Below are positions 52,246 to 61,527 of a stretch of 64,000 nucleotides of DNA, piece after piece (the stretch's first letter is position 1; the number at the start of each line of letters is the position of its first letter). Below the pieces are notes generated by a model. The model made no database searches. It saw only the letters and a program-made list of their open reading frames with translations, and had not been told where the DNA came from. The position numbers were made by a program, and so were the translations under genes. This stretch comes from Ferruginibacter sp. (GTDB lineage: Bacteria; Bacteroidota; Bacteroidia; Chitinophagales; Chitinophagaceae): NCBI GenBank assembly GCA_014379625.1, contig JACMLJ010000095.1, positions 248,001 through 312,000 of the forward strand. The letters are read 5' to 3'.

Positions 52246-52270
52246 CCTGGCTGATTTATCAGCAATCATA

Positions 52271-52645
52271 CTATTGACCGCAGTAGGTATTGAATTGATT
52301 TTTCAAAATGGAGAATTCTTTTTCAAGATTGGACATTTCATTGCGTAGTTTTTCCTGCAGTTTGCAGGTTGCATAATCCGGAATGGTTTTTTTTGTAATT
52401 GCCAGCTGCAGGTTTAGTTCCTGTCCCTTAATATCATTCGCAATATCCAGTATATACTCATCTTTCAGTATAAAATTATTTTGGAATTGCTCGGCAGTAG
52501 CAATAAATAAATTATCCGTCTCCCTGTCCACAACTTCGCTCAGCCTTGTTTTTAGAAAGCTGTTTTCCCGGATAAAAAAATCAAGCAAAAGTTTCCAGCT
52601 TACATTTTCATGTAAAAATTGCGCGGCTTTAGTAGAACCGGTCAT
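52271..52645 (-). CDS. Helical protein of unknown function, cco-locus neighbour
   Basis: This 124-residue soluble protein is predicted to be all-helical. It begins TGSTKAAQFLHENVSWKLLLDFF, with central RETDNLFIATAEQFQNNFILKDEYI and a C-terminal coiled coil with NEMSNLEKEFSILKNQF. The ATG at 52645 is chosen because an AAGGAG sequence sits 6 nt before it, rare in this window; the TTG at 52678 lies upstream of that. I cannot name a family. It follows the TauE/SafE remnant by 44 bp, so it may once have been the last gene of a cbb3 cluster. That association is inferred from position. Confidence 0.7.
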   Translation of the reverse strand: MTGSTKAAQFLHENVSWKLLLDFFIRENSFLKTRLSEVVDRETDNLFIATAEQFQNNFILKDEYILDIANDIKGQELNLQLAITKKTIPDYATCKLQEKLRNEMSNLEKEFSILKNQFNTYCGQ

Positions 52646-52688
52646 TAGTTGCTCCTTATTTATTATTGCGTTTAACAATTTTTATGTA

Positions 52689-52859
52689 TTAAAGCTTTTG
52701 CGTTGTTGTTTGAACCACCGGTTGGCAATGCTGCACTTCCGGTGTATTATTATTTTTCTCAGGACTAACATACGGTATGCCAAGGCCCATTCCCCTTACA
52801 ATCAGCAGGCAGGCCACCATTACCATCATAACCGGGTAAGCGCTCCTTATTTTTTGCAC
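52689..52859 (-). pseudogene. 3' end of a TauE/SafE-family membrane protein gene
   Basis: One minus-strand frame of about 57 codons ends in a TAA at 52691-52689. It translates to a hydrophobic helix and tail with ILRGMGLGIPYVSP-like wording (LLIVRGMGLGIPYVSP) and a late cysteine and histidine in EVQHCQ. This matches the C-terminus of the TauE/SafE-type proteins that end many Bacteroidota cco clusters. No start codon or N-terminal part exists: the frame emerges from inside the broken ccoI gene. The two frames overlap at 52847-52859. Confidence 0.65.
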
Positions 52860-53701
52860 CTGCCAACAAGCATAAAAAAAACGATACCCGTGCCGGAGTC
52901 AAGCCATCCTGCGCCCTTGCCGGTAATGATCTCGTAATAGCTCCTTCCGAAAGTCACGATTATGGCCAATGCGATGGGGGCATCAATATTTAAAAACTTT
53001 TGCCTCAGTCCCTTCCACGCTGCTATAAAAATTGTGGAGGAGCTAAAAAACAATACCGGTAATGATAAAACAAAGTTTAACCATATAAAGGTTGACTTTA
53101 GACCCGACTGCTCAATATTGCCGGATGAAAAATATTCAGGGAAGCTGAGCATCATAATATTGGAAAAACAAAAACCAGCTACGCCAATCTGATAGATTTG
53201 TTTTTTATTAAAACTGCCCGCCTTTTTTTCCGTACTGTCCCTTAAACTGATAGTTGGTTCGTAACCAATAAAAGCCAATAGTTCCACCACTTTGCGCAAC
53301 GAAATTTTCGTTGGATCAAAAACGATAAACACCTCTTTACGTTGAAAATTGGTTTGGGATTTTATAATGCCCGGTTCAATCCGGTGCAGGTTCTCCAACA
53401 AAAAAACGCAGGAGGAGCAGTGCATTTGCGGTAAACTGAAGGTCAGATTGGTTTGGGTACTGCTGTTAAACTGTACAAGCTTTTCCAACGTTGCCGGATC
53501 GTCAAGGTAAGCAAACCGTTCACTGATAAATTTACCCCTTGCTTTTATGCCCGGATTTTTATCAAAATTATAATAGGTACAGAGATTGTTTTCGCTCAGC
53601 AAAAGGTACACCTGCCTGCAGCCTTCGCAACAAAATTGCCTGCTATCCATTTCAATGATGTCATCACATTGCTCTCCGCAATGATAGCAGGTTACCGGCA
53701 T
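52847..53701 (-). pseudogene. ccoI: 5' fragment of ccoI (cbb3 oxidase copper ATPase), truncated
   Basis: This 284-residue reading frame is the N-terminal third of a CcoI/FixI-type copper ATPase, which normally has about 800 residues. It contains the N-terminal metal-binding zinc-ribbon (VTCYHCGEQC, then QFCCEGCRQVY), an HMA domain with MHCSSCVFLLENL (about 93-105) and four membrane helices ending in DSGTGIVFFMLVGR. After GR the family continues into the actuator domain, but here the frame ends as CKK and a stop. No actuator, CPC, phosphorylation or hinge motif is present. The sequence then runs directly into the TauE/SafE C-terminus. The N-terminus is intact with a normal ATG. The fragment cannot be an active transporter. 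Confidence 0.85.
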
Positions 53702-54232
53702 AGGATTATCTTATTAAATTGGTGAATTGGTTTAAGAGGTAAGCACTGACAAAGTTGTGGCAACCCTTTTTTTAAATGGATGACCATCGTCAAAAAAATG
53801 TATGATCGTAATCAGTAACCGAACCTTTGCTGTATAATTTGCCGTGATTGGCTTGTTGCGGCTTGCATACTATGTATTATAAAAAAGAAGTATCTATAGC
53901 ATGCCTAATAAAAAACAGCTTATTGTATCTCAAAACCTGTTTAACCAAATAAAAATGAGCATTTCAAAAGGAGTTTGAATAAGCAGCTTAAATAAACACC
54001 AGGTAATTTTGACCCTGCCAATCAGCGTTCCGATCCGGTATCCGGCAACATGTATCCGGAATCTCCGGCCTTTGAAAGCGGGCATGGGTCAATGTTTATT
54101 TACATTTAACCTTGCGGTACGGCTGAATTAGCGTACTTTCGCACATCAAAAAACAGCCTGCGGCGTAGATTATTAGCTATCAACCAATTGGTACGCTCAT
54201 CGTAACAGCTAAGGCAAAAAGCTATTTAAATA
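53702..54232. other. Divergent spacer, ccoI fragment / typA
   Basis: This is 531 bp without a recognised gene. A 25-codon ORF (near 53901) has no features. TACTTTCG at 54134-54141 is a one-mismatch -7 box for typA, giving a leader of about 85 nt. I saw no perfect FNR-type palindrome. Confidence 0.45.
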
Positions 54233-56041
54233 ATGAATATAAGAAACGTCGCCATCATTGCACACGTTGATCATGGCAAAACCACATTGGTAGACAAGAT
54301 ACTGCACAGTACCAATATCTTTCGCGACAACCAGGAAACCGGTGAACTCATAATGGATAACAACGACCTTGAAAGAGAAAGGGGCATTACCATTTTCAGT
54401 AAAAATGTATCTGTCCTGTATAAAGGCATAAAGATTAATGTGATTGATACACCTGGCCATAGTGATTTTGGCGGAGAAGTGGAAAGGGTATTAAAAATGG
54501 CGGATGGCGTGTTATTGCTGGTAGATGCTTTTGAAGGTCCCATGCCACAAACGCGTTTCGTATTGCAAAAAGCATTGCATTTAGGGTTACACCCGATTGT
54601 AGTTATTAATAAGGTTGATAAGCCAAACTGCCGCCCCGATGAAGTGCATGACGCGGTTTTTGAATTGTTTTTTAACCTGGATGCGACAGAGGAGCAATTG
54701 GATTTCCCAACTATTTATGGAAGCAGCAAGAATGGCTGGATGAATACTACCCTTACAGAAACGGACAATATTTTCCCCCTGTTAGATGCTATTTTAGAAT
54801 TTGTGCCCGAACCAAAAGTAAATGAAGGCACCACTCAGATGCAGATCACTTCATTGGATTATTCTTCTTTCCTGGGTAGGATCGCGGTAGGTAAGATCGC
54901 CCGTGGTACGGTCAAAGAGGGACAGCAGGTTGCATTGGTGCAGGCAGATGGCGGCATAAAGAAAATGAAGGTAAAAGAACTCTACACATTTGAGGCGCTC
55001 GGTAAAAAGAAAGCCACCCAGGTAAGTGCGGGTGATATTTGCGCTATTGTTGGTTTAGATGAATTTAATATCGGTGATACCCTTTGTGATGTGGATTTTC
55101 CGGAAGCATTGCCGGTGATTAGTGTGGATGAACCAACCATGAGTATGATGTTCAGCATTAACAACTCGCCGTTTTTTGGCAGGGATGGAAAATTTGTAAC
55201 CTCCAGGCATTTAAAAGACCGGTTAATGAAGGAAACTGAAAAAAACCTGGCGCTCCGGGTAGAAGATACGGATAGTGCTGATCGTTTTTTAGTGTTCGGC
55301 AGGGGTATTTTGCACCTCGGTATCCTGATAGAAACAATGAGAAGGGAAGGGTTTGAACTAACAGTGGGTAACCCGCAGGTATTGGTGAAGGAAATTGATG
55401 GAAAAAAAAGTGAGCCTTATGAAAACCTGGTGGTAGATGTGCCGGCGGAATACAGCGGTAAGGTAATTGATATGGTTACCCAGCGCAAAGGCGAAATGCT
55501 GGTTATGGAAAGCAAGGGTGAAATGCAACATTTAGAATTTGATATCCCTTCAAGAGGTTTGATCGGGTTGCGTAGCAGTATGCTAACCGGCACTGCGGGC
55601 GAAGCGGTAATGGCCCATCGGTTTACCGATTACCGGCCCTGGAAAGGACCTATTCCCGGAAGAAGCAATGGTGTTTTGTTATCCAGGACTATGGAAAAAA
55701 CAACCGCCTATTCAATTGATAAACTGCAGGACAGGGGAAGGTTTTTTGTTGACCCCGGTGAAGAAGTTTACGTAGGACAGGTGATTGCTGAGCACATTAA
55801 GCCCGGTGATTTAAATGTAAACGCCACAGATCCTAAAAAATTAACCAATCACCGCGCCAGTGGTAGTGATGATGCAACCCGTGCGGCGCCTAAGATTTTA
55901 ATGACTTTGGAAGAATGCATGGAATACATCCAGCAGGATGAATGCATTGAAGTAACGCCAAAGTCTATACGCATGCGCAAGGTTATTTTAAATGAAGATG
56001 AGCGCAAGCGGGTCTCCAAATCAATGGGACAGGAAGCATAA
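54233..56041 (+). CDS. typA: Translational GTPase TypA/BipA
   Basis: TypA is a ribosome-binding GTPase needed for 50S assembly and growth at low temperature or stress. The 602 residues contain the GTP loop AHVDHGKTTL (10-19), the switch region ERERGITIFSKN, DTPGHSDFGGEVERVLKMADG, NKVDKPNCRPDEV and then domains II, III and V. The C-terminal domain carries RGLIGLRSSMLTGT and the basic MRKVILNEDERKRVSKS. Length and motifs are normal. A terminator lies directly after the stop. Confidence 0.96.
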   Translation: MNIRNVAIIAHVDHGKTTLVDKILHSTNIFRDNQETGELIMDNNDLERERGITIFSKNVSVLYKGIKINVIDTPGHSDFGGEVERVLKMADGVLLLVDAFEGPMPQTRFVLQKALHLGLHPIVVINKVDKPNCRPDEVHDAVFELFFNLDATEEQLDFPTIYGSSKNGWMNTTLTETDNIFPLLDAILEFVPEPKVNEGTTQMQITSLDYSSFLGRIAVGKIARGTVKEGQQVALVQADGGIKKMKVKELYTFEALGKKKATQVSAGDICAIVGLDEFNIGDTLCDVDFPEALPVISVDEPTMSMMFSINNSPFFGRDGKFVTSRHLKDRLMKETEKNLALRVEDTDSADRFLVFGRGILHLGILIETMRREGFELTVGNPQVLVKEIDGKKSEPYENLVVDVPAEYSGKVIDMVTQRKGEMLVMESKGEMQHLEFDIPSRGLIGLRSSMLTGTAGEAVMAHRFTDYRPWKGPIPGRSNGVLLSRTMEKTTAYSIDKLQDRGRFFVDPGEEVYVGQVIAEHIKPGDLNVNATDPKKLTNHRASGSDDATRAAPKILMTLEECMEYIQQDECIEVTPKSIRMRKVILNEDERKRVSKSMGQEA

Positions 56042-56060
56042 AAAAAACATATATAAATGG

Positions 56061-56089
56061 AATCCCTCGTTTTAACGGGGGATTTTTTA
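56061..56089 (+). terminator. Intrinsic terminator after typA
   Basis: AATCCCTCGTT pairs with AACGGGGGATT (one G-U) around TT and is followed by six T. Confidence 0.9.
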
Positions 56090-56327
56090 TGAGCTTATTA
56101 TTAGTATCCTGCTATATCTTCGGTTTAAGTATTTTTTTGTACCGGGCATTTATATTTCAATTAAGCATTCTTGCGTCGCACTCGTGTACCGAAGTACTTT
56201 AAGGAGCTTTTTTCACGCTCCGGAGAAAACTGTTTAATATTATTTGTATTTCCGGGCACTTTACGTATTAAACTATGCTTAAAATTATCCCCCGCTTTTC
56301 AAAATAATTTTTAGATATTCGTATTGT

Positions 56328-56936
56328 ATGGAACATCTCATCCAACTTAGTAAAGATAAAATACTTAAGAAAATAATCCTTCTGCAGCAGCCTTTTGTAT
56401 TGCAGAAAAGGAACGATGTGTACCTGCATTTGTGCAGTTCTATCATGAGCCAGCAATTAAATACAAAAGTAGCCGCGGTTATTTACAGCAGGTTTTTAAA
56501 TTTATATGAAAGCAAAAAGCCTTCTCCGAAACAAATAGCGGAAACCCCCATCGAGACACTGCGAAGCATCGGGCTTAGCTACGCCAAGGTGAATTATGTA
56601 CAGAATGTTTGCAGGTTTTTTATAGAAGAGAAGATCACCGATTCAAAATTAAATAAACTTACCAATGAAGAACTCATACAATACCTGTCTCAAATAAAAG
56701 GGGTTGGGCAGTGGACCGTGGAAATGATCCTGATGTTTACCCTGGGCAGGGAAGATGTATTTGCATTGGATGACCTGGGCATACAAAACAGCATTAAGAA
56801 ATTGTATAAACTGGAACACCTCGATAAAAAGGAATTGAAAGAAAAAATGCTGCAGCTATCACAAAAATGGAAACCATACAGAACCTATGCCTGCAGGTAC
56901 TTATGGGGATGGAAGGATGATACGCCAAAAGTTTGA
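56328..56936 (+). CDS. DNA-3-methyladenine glycosylase (AlkA/HhH-GPD)
   Basis: This 202-residue base-excision enzyme removes alkylated bases from DNA. YLHLCSSIMSQQLNTKVAAVIYSRF (about 33-57) and LRSIGLSYAKVNYVQNV are characteristic. The helix-hairpin-helix IKGVGQWTVEMILMF (123-137) leads to the catalytic aspartate in FALDDLGIQ (probably Asp149). The C-terminal RTYACRYLWGW is typical. It lacks the AlkA N-terminal domain, so it is the short MAG1-like form. It lies alone and convergent with the fRMsr gene. Confidence 0.92.
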   Translation: MEHLIQLSKDKILKKIILLQQPFVLQKRNDVYLHLCSSIMSQQLNTKVAAVIYSRFLNLYESKKPSPKQIAETPIETLRSIGLSYAKVNYVQNVCRFFIEEKITDSKLNKLTNEELIQYLSQIKGVGQWTVEMILMFTLGREDVFALDDLGIQNSIKKLYKLEHLDKKELKEKMLQLSQKWKPYRTYACRYLWGWKDDTPKV

Positions 56937-56949
56937 TCGAATTTACCCT

Positions 56950-57438
56950 TTAGAAAGATCTAAACTTTATATCCGGGATATCCACTATCTCTTCCAGATA
57001 TTTTTTATCCGTTTCATCAAACAACGCTAACAATTCACTGTCTGCATCCAGTACCGCCACCACTTCCTTATCACGGATAATGGGAACTACTATTTCGGAC
57101 CTTGATAAACTGCTGCAGGCAATATGGCCCGGGAATTTTTCTACATCTGGTACAATCAAAGTTTGCGCCTGTACCCAGGATGCCCCGCAAACACCCCTGC
57201 CTTTTCGGATACGCGTACACGCTACCGGTCCCTGGAATGGGCCCAATACCAATTCATCATTTTTTACCAAGTAAAACCCAACCCATAGCCAGCCGAATTG
57301 TTCTTTTAATGCAGCAGCAATATTTGCCAGGTTAGCCACCAGGTCTGGTTCGCCTTCAATTAATGCTTTAATTTGCGGGATCAGGGATTGGTATATGTCA
57401 ACTTTATTGCCCTGTATAATGGTTAAGTCTTCCGACAT
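56950..57438 (-). CDS. msrC: Free methionine-(R)-sulfoxide reductase
   Basis: This 162-residue GAF-domain protein repairs free methionine-R-sulfoxide. The three redox cysteines align with the E. coli enzyme: Cys74 (VACTRI), Cys84 (GVCGASW) and Cys108 (HIACSS). The signatures GWLWVGFYL, ELVLGPFQGPVAC, PDVEKFPGHI and RSEIVVPI are complete. The ATG is at 57438. It is convergent with the glycosylase gene. Confidence 0.93.
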   Translation of the reverse strand: MSEDLTIIQGNKVDIYQSLIPQIKALIEGEPDLVANLANIAAALKEQFGWLWVGFYLVKNDELVLGPFQGPVACTRIRKGRGVCGASWVQAQTLIVPDVEKFPGHIACSSLSRSEIVVPIIRDKEVVAVLDADSELLALFDETDKKYLEEIVDIPDIKFRSF

Positions 57439-57605
57439 AGTTTAGTGGTATTAGTGAGGGGTCAATAGTGAATGGTGAAATTTGGATCACTGATCATTCA
57501 ATGTCGTTTGGTTCAGATCTTTTTTGCTTTTTCTGGCCCCAACTTAATTCTCTCCAGGGAAGGGCTTAACTAACGACATAGATAAACCATCGCCCGTTGA
57601 CGATT

Positions 57606-58409
57606 TTAAAAAATCTTTTTAAAGAAGTCCTTCATATCCTTCCAGGACTGCTTGTCTGCGGCTTCATTGTATTCAACAGCCATACTAAATTTTTTACCGG
57701 TTGCTGTTGCTTCAGGATTTGAAAAAGCATGCAATGCCCCTTCGTATGATTTAAAGGTATAGGGCACTTTCATTGCATCCAGGTTATCCCTGAAATTCTT
57801 TATCTCCTCGGCACTTATAAATTTATCCGCAGCGCCATGGCAAACCAAAATTGCCGCCCTCGTTGTTCCTGGACTAGCCGGCACACCGGCAAGGCCCCCG
57901 TGGAAACTTACCACCCCTTTAAAATCCATCCCTAATTTAGCGGCATTCAATACCATTGATCCGCCAAAACAATAGCCAATAGCGGCCATTTTCTTTGCAT
58001 CGGCCTGGGGATAAGACCGGATTTTTTTTACTGCGGCTTCAATTCTTGATTTTCCCAGTTGGGGATCTTTATAAAATGGAGTGGCATAGGCCTGTGCATC
58101 GGCAGGGTTGCCGGCAATTTTTCCATCACCATACATATCGGCCGCAATAGCGATATAGCCCAGTTCGGCTAACATCCGGGCCCTCATATGTGCGTAGCCG
58201 GTGTTTCCCCACCACTCCGGTACTACAATAATAACCGGCCGTTTGCCCTGTTGTTTTTCATTATACGCTACATACCCTTTTAATGTGATGCCACCGTCAG
58301 TGTAAGTAACTTCCTCGCCCTTGATGGAAGATGCCGTATTCTGGGCACCAAGTGATACTATGGAAGTCATACATAAGATGGTTAGCAATGATTTCAAATA
58401 TTTTTTCAT
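57606..58409 (-). CDS. Exported dienelactone hydrolase-family protein
   Basis: This 267-residue alpha/beta hydrolase has a signal peptide (MKKYLKSLLTILCMTSIVSLGAQ). The dienelactone hydrolase family triad is present: nucleophile Cys147 in GYCFGGS, Asp195 in ADKFI and His227 in ALHAFS. PEWWGNTGYAHMRARMLAELGY is the typical oxyanion-hole region. The substrate is unknown; family members cleave dienelactones or other esters. Export to the periplasm is predicted. It lies between the CYTH and fRMsr genes on the minus strand. Confidence 0.9.
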   Translation of the reverse strand: MKKYLKSLLTILCMTSIVSLGAQNTASSIKGEEVTYTDGGITLKGYVAYNEKQQGKRPVIIVVPEWWGNTGYAHMRARMLAELGYIAIAADMYGDGKIAGNPADAQAYATPFYKDPQLGKSRIEAAVKKIRSYPQADAKKMAAIGYCFGGSMVLNAAKLGMDFKGVVSFHGGLAGVPASPGTTRAAILVCHGAADKFISAEEIKNFRDNLDAMKVPYTFKSYEGALHAFSNPEATATGKKFSMAVEYNEAADKQSWKDMKDFFKKIF

Positions 58410-58481
58410 AGTCGCTTTTTTATGTGTAGTGTGTAAACATCATGAATACTTATTTTGTTTGCAGGTCACGTAATTATTATT

Positions 58482-59006
58482 CTACACCCCTGATTTTTTC
58501 AGTAATAAATCACTATAGGACAATGCGACAAAATCAGCTTCCGCAATGTTAAAAAAATTGGCGTATTGGTCACATTGCCCCTTCAATATTTTTTCCCCGA
58601 TGGATTCTTCTTTGTCTATGGCTTCTACTTCCACAAAACTCCCTAAATCTTTTACGGTATCAAAATGAAATTTTACGTTATCCACAAAATAAATCCGCCT
58701 TTTTTTATCTACCACCGTTTTTACACCCAATGAATTTACCAGTATTTCTTTTAATGCGGAACCGGGCTGGTGCTGGTATAATAACACCTGCGAAGATTTA
58801 CTGCCGGCAATGTTCAGCCGTTCGTAGTGTATCAGTGCATTTTCAATATTACCCTCCCTGAGCTTTAATCTTCCGTAAGGCACATTAAAATAGGTGTCAA
58901 CCTGGTGGTCTTCACCTACAAATAATGGATTGCAGTGTTGTAAAACTGCCTCCAGTTCTGCAAGTTTATTGGTGGTTGCTTTAAATTCTATATTCAATAC
59001 CGGCAT
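58482..59006 (-). CDS. CYTH-domain protein (class IV adenylate cyclase-like)
   Basis: This 174-residue CYTH-fold protein belongs to the group of class IV adenylate cyclases and thiamine-triphosphatase-like enzymes. The N-terminal NIEFKA is the E-x-K tunnel motif with one of the paired acids replaced. HQVDTYFNVPYGRLKLRE contains the tunnel lysine/arginine set. QHQPG, KKRRIYFVDNVKFHFDTVKDLGSFVEVE and a C-terminal helix complete it. The activity could be cAMP formation, triphosphate hydrolysis or binding only. It lies in the minus-strand run of stress and peptidase genes. Confidence 0.85.
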   Translation of the reverse strand: MPVLNIEFKATTNKLAELEAVLQHCNPLFVGEDHQVDTYFNVPYGRLKLREGNIENALIHYERLNIAGSKSSQVLLYQHQPGSALKEILVNSLGVKTVVDKKRRIYFVDNVKFHFDTVKDLGSFVEVEAIDKEESIGEKILKGQCDQYANFFNIAEADFVALSYSDLLLKKSGV

Positions 59007-59019
59007 TCCCTAAAGTTAT

Positions 59020-59060
59020 AAAAAAATAAAAAACCATAGTTTTACGGCTATGGCTTTTTT
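59020..59060. terminator. Bidirectional intrinsic terminator, S46 / CYTH
   Basis: CCATAG (59034-59039) pairs with CTATGG (59048-59053). On the minus strand the hairpin is followed by a T-run from the A-rich sequence at 59020-59033; on the plus strand six T follow. It mainly ends the S46 peptidase transcript. Confidence 0.85.
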
Positions 59061-59147
59061 AATTATATACTTCGAATTTTGAAAAAATTTCAGGTGATCT
59101 TTAGCTATACGCACATTTTCACATTTTCTAATTTTCTAATTTTCACA

Positions 59148-61313
59148 TTAATTCTTCACCAGCTTCAACTCATTAATAATATTAGTAGCGCCACCCAGTT
59201 TGTCGATACACCACAATACGTAGCGCACATCAACGCAGATAGTCCTGTTCAGGTCTTTGTCAAATGCAATTTTATGGCTCAACGCTTCATAATTACCATC
59301 AAATGCAAGACCTATTAAATTGCCGTTGGCATCTATCACCGGGCTCCCGCTGTTGCCCCCGGTAATATCATTGGTGGTAATAAAATTTACCACGAGGTCA
59401 TTTTTCGCTTTATCAATATACTGGCCAAAATCCTTTTTCTTCATGAGTTCAATCTGTTTTGCAGGAAGATCAAATTCATAATCGCCCGCTTTGTATTTTT
59501 CAATAATTCCTCTCCCGGTGGTTACATAATCGTCTTGTAAGGCATCACGCGGACTATAACTTTTTACATTGCCATAACTTACCCGCATACTAAAATTAGC
59601 GTCGGGGTACATCATCTTCGCAGCGCCGGGATTCATTTCCATAATTCCCTTCAGGTAGCTTTTGCCCAGTTCCGCATTTTTATTCACAAACACCGAGTAC
59701 AGGGAGGCGTATTTGGTATTATAATTTTTTAAGAAAGCAGATGCGTATACGAATGCAGGATCCCCCTGGAGTGTATTGGCATCCGGGTTTGCTACGAAGG
59801 CCGCCCATTTTGCTTCATCCAAAATCATGGTTTTGGCAAATACGTCCCTGGCCCATTTCTTAAACGTTGCTTCCTCTTTCAAATCACCATATCCTGCTTT
59901 CAATCCTTCATAAAAGCCAATGGGATGCTGGTCTTTGTTTACATCATTGTAAAATTTCATGGCAGTTACCGCCAAAATCTTTTCATCGCTTACCAGGTCT
60001 TCTTCTTCTAAAAATGATTTTCTCGCCGCATTTGCCGCATCAACAGATTTCTTAATATCCGCAGTAGAAATTCCGGCCTTTACCATATTCGCTTCCAATG
60101 CCACCAGGGAAGATGCAAAACCTGCAAGGGGCGAACCTAAAATGCCCTCGGACAGGTAGGTGCGCTGTTTACTGTAGGGTGTCCATGCATCGTAGTTGGC
60201 GGCATAGCCCGTCATAATATTTTCATAGGCCGGCTTGCCCTTTGCCCATTTTAAAAAGGCGGCTTCATAATTTTGTTTTTGCTCATAGGTACCAAACTTT
60301 TTCAACTGCTTTGTTTCACCGTCAAAAAATTTCCAGTAATTGGCAACAGATGCATAATTACTGGCCAGTTTTAATTTAACCGCAGGGTCTTTCATCATTT
60401 GTTCTAACATCAATTTCAAACGGGCATCCCTTAATTCAACCAATGAAGGATTTTCAATATCAATCTTCAACTTTACACCATAGCTTGTTTCATAACGGTT
60501 GGTTCCACCAGGGTAACCGTATATCATCGCGAAGTCACCATTTTTAAGCCCTTTAATACTGACAGGCAAAAAATGTTTTGGCTTTAAAGGAATGTTTTCG
60601 CTACTGTAATCGGCTGGTTTACCGTCTTTAGCAGCGTACACCCTGAAGATGGAAAAATCCCCGGTATGCCTTGGCCATTCCCAATTGTCTGTATCACCTC
60701 CAAATTTGCCAACGCTTTCGGGTGGGGCGCCAACAAGCCGTATATCTCTGTAAGTTTTATACACATACATGATATACTGATTTCCTTTGAACATGCTGTA
60801 AATCCTTCCGGCCAAACCGTTGTCTTTATCAGCTACTTTATCGGTTATCGCTTTAAAAACTTCCTGTGTTTTCTTAGTCCGCTCGGTCCAGTCCAGTCCT
60901 TTTAACCCATCCTCTACTTCTTTGGTTACATCCACAATCCTGTCCAAAAACTGAACGGTCAATGCACTCTTTATTTCCTGCCCTTTATTATAGGCATAAA
61001 AACCATTTTGCAAATAGTTATGTTCAACCGTGCTTGCGCCTGCGATGGCGCCGTAACCACAATGGTGATTGGTAAATATCAAACCCTGGTCGCTTACAAT
61101 TTCGCCGGTACAACCGCCACCAAAAATCAGGATGGCGTCTTTCAGCGAGGATTTATTAATGGACCAGAGTTGCTCTTTGGTTAATTTCAGCCCTTTTTTT
61201 ACCATATCAGCATATACCTGTTCGCCCAATAACATGGGTAGCCACATACCTTCATCAGCACTGGCTTTCAATAACGAGATCGTTAACACAACCGAGACAA
61301 AAAATTTCTTCAT
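59148..61313 (-). CDS. S46-family dipeptidyl-peptidase (DPP7-like)
   Basis: This 721-residue exported serine exopeptidase releases dipeptides from the N-terminus of peptides. A signal peptide precedes residue 20, and the mature start is DEGMWLP as in the family. The catalytic His is in FTNHHCG (83/84), an Asp lies in the GDTDNWEWPRHTGDF region, and the Ser is 657 in GGNSGSPVID. Specificity turns on residue 673: here FDGN has Gly673. As I recall, Gly there marks DPP7 (hydrophobic P1) and Arg marks DPP11 (acidic P1). The protein probably acts in the periplasm in peptide feeding. A TAGGTTTG box lies 17 nt before the ATG. Confidence 0.93.
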   Translation of the reverse strand: MKKFFVSVVLTISLLKASADEGMWLPMLLGEQVYADMVKKGLKLTKEQLWSINKSSLKDAILIFGGGCTGEIVSDQGLIFTNHHCGYGAIAGASTVEHNYLQNGFYAYNKGQEIKSALTVQFLDRIVDVTKEVEDGLKGLDWTERTKKTQEVFKAITDKVADKDNGLAGRIYSMFKGNQYIMYVYKTYRDIRLVGAPPESVGKFGGDTDNWEWPRHTGDFSIFRVYAAKDGKPADYSSENIPLKPKHFLPVSIKGLKNGDFAMIYGYPGGTNRYETSYGVKLKIDIENPSLVELRDARLKLMLEQMMKDPAVKLKLASNYASVANYWKFFDGETKQLKKFGTYEQKQNYEAAFLKWAKGKPAYENIMTGYAANYDAWTPYSKQRTYLSEGILGSPLAGFASSLVALEANMVKAGISTADIKKSVDAANAARKSFLEEEDLVSDEKILAVTAMKFYNDVNKDQHPIGFYEGLKAGYGDLKEEATFKKWARDVFAKTMILDEAKWAAFVANPDANTLQGDPAFVYASAFLKNYNTKYASLYSVFVNKNAELGKSYLKGIMEMNPGAAKMMYPDANFSMRVSYGNVKSYSPRDALQDDYVTTGRGIIEKYKAGDYEFDLPAKQIELMKKKDFGQYIDKAKNDLVVNFITTNDITGGNSGSPVIDANGNLIGLAFDGNYEALSHKIAFDKDLNRTICVDVRYVLWCIDKLGGATNIINELKLVKN

Positions 61314-61330
61314 ATCATTTTTTTAAGGAA

Positions 61331-61338
61331 CAAACCTA
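61331..61338 (-). promoter_or_regulatory. -7 box of the S46 peptidase gene
   Basis: TAGGTTTG on the minus strand fits TAnnTTTG and ends 17 nt before the ATG at 61313. Confidence 0.5.
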
Positions 61339-61497
61339 CATCAAAATGACGACTCTTCCTTTTTTGATGTATAGCCGGTAGACTTTATCCGGCGGATAAA
61401 CGTTCATCCGAACGCGCTTTTGCTACAACAGAACCCTTTCAAAAAAAATATATAGGCAGAGTTAAAAAATTATTAACAAAAAAACAGCGGTAAACTG

Positions 61498-61505
61498 TAA
61501 ATTTG
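61498..61505 (+). promoter_or_regulatory. -7 box of the GH3-family gene
   Basis: TAAATTTG fits the consensus and ends 22 nt before the ATG at 61528. Confidence 0.5.
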
Positions 61506-61527
61506 TTACAAACCTATATTCCATTGC

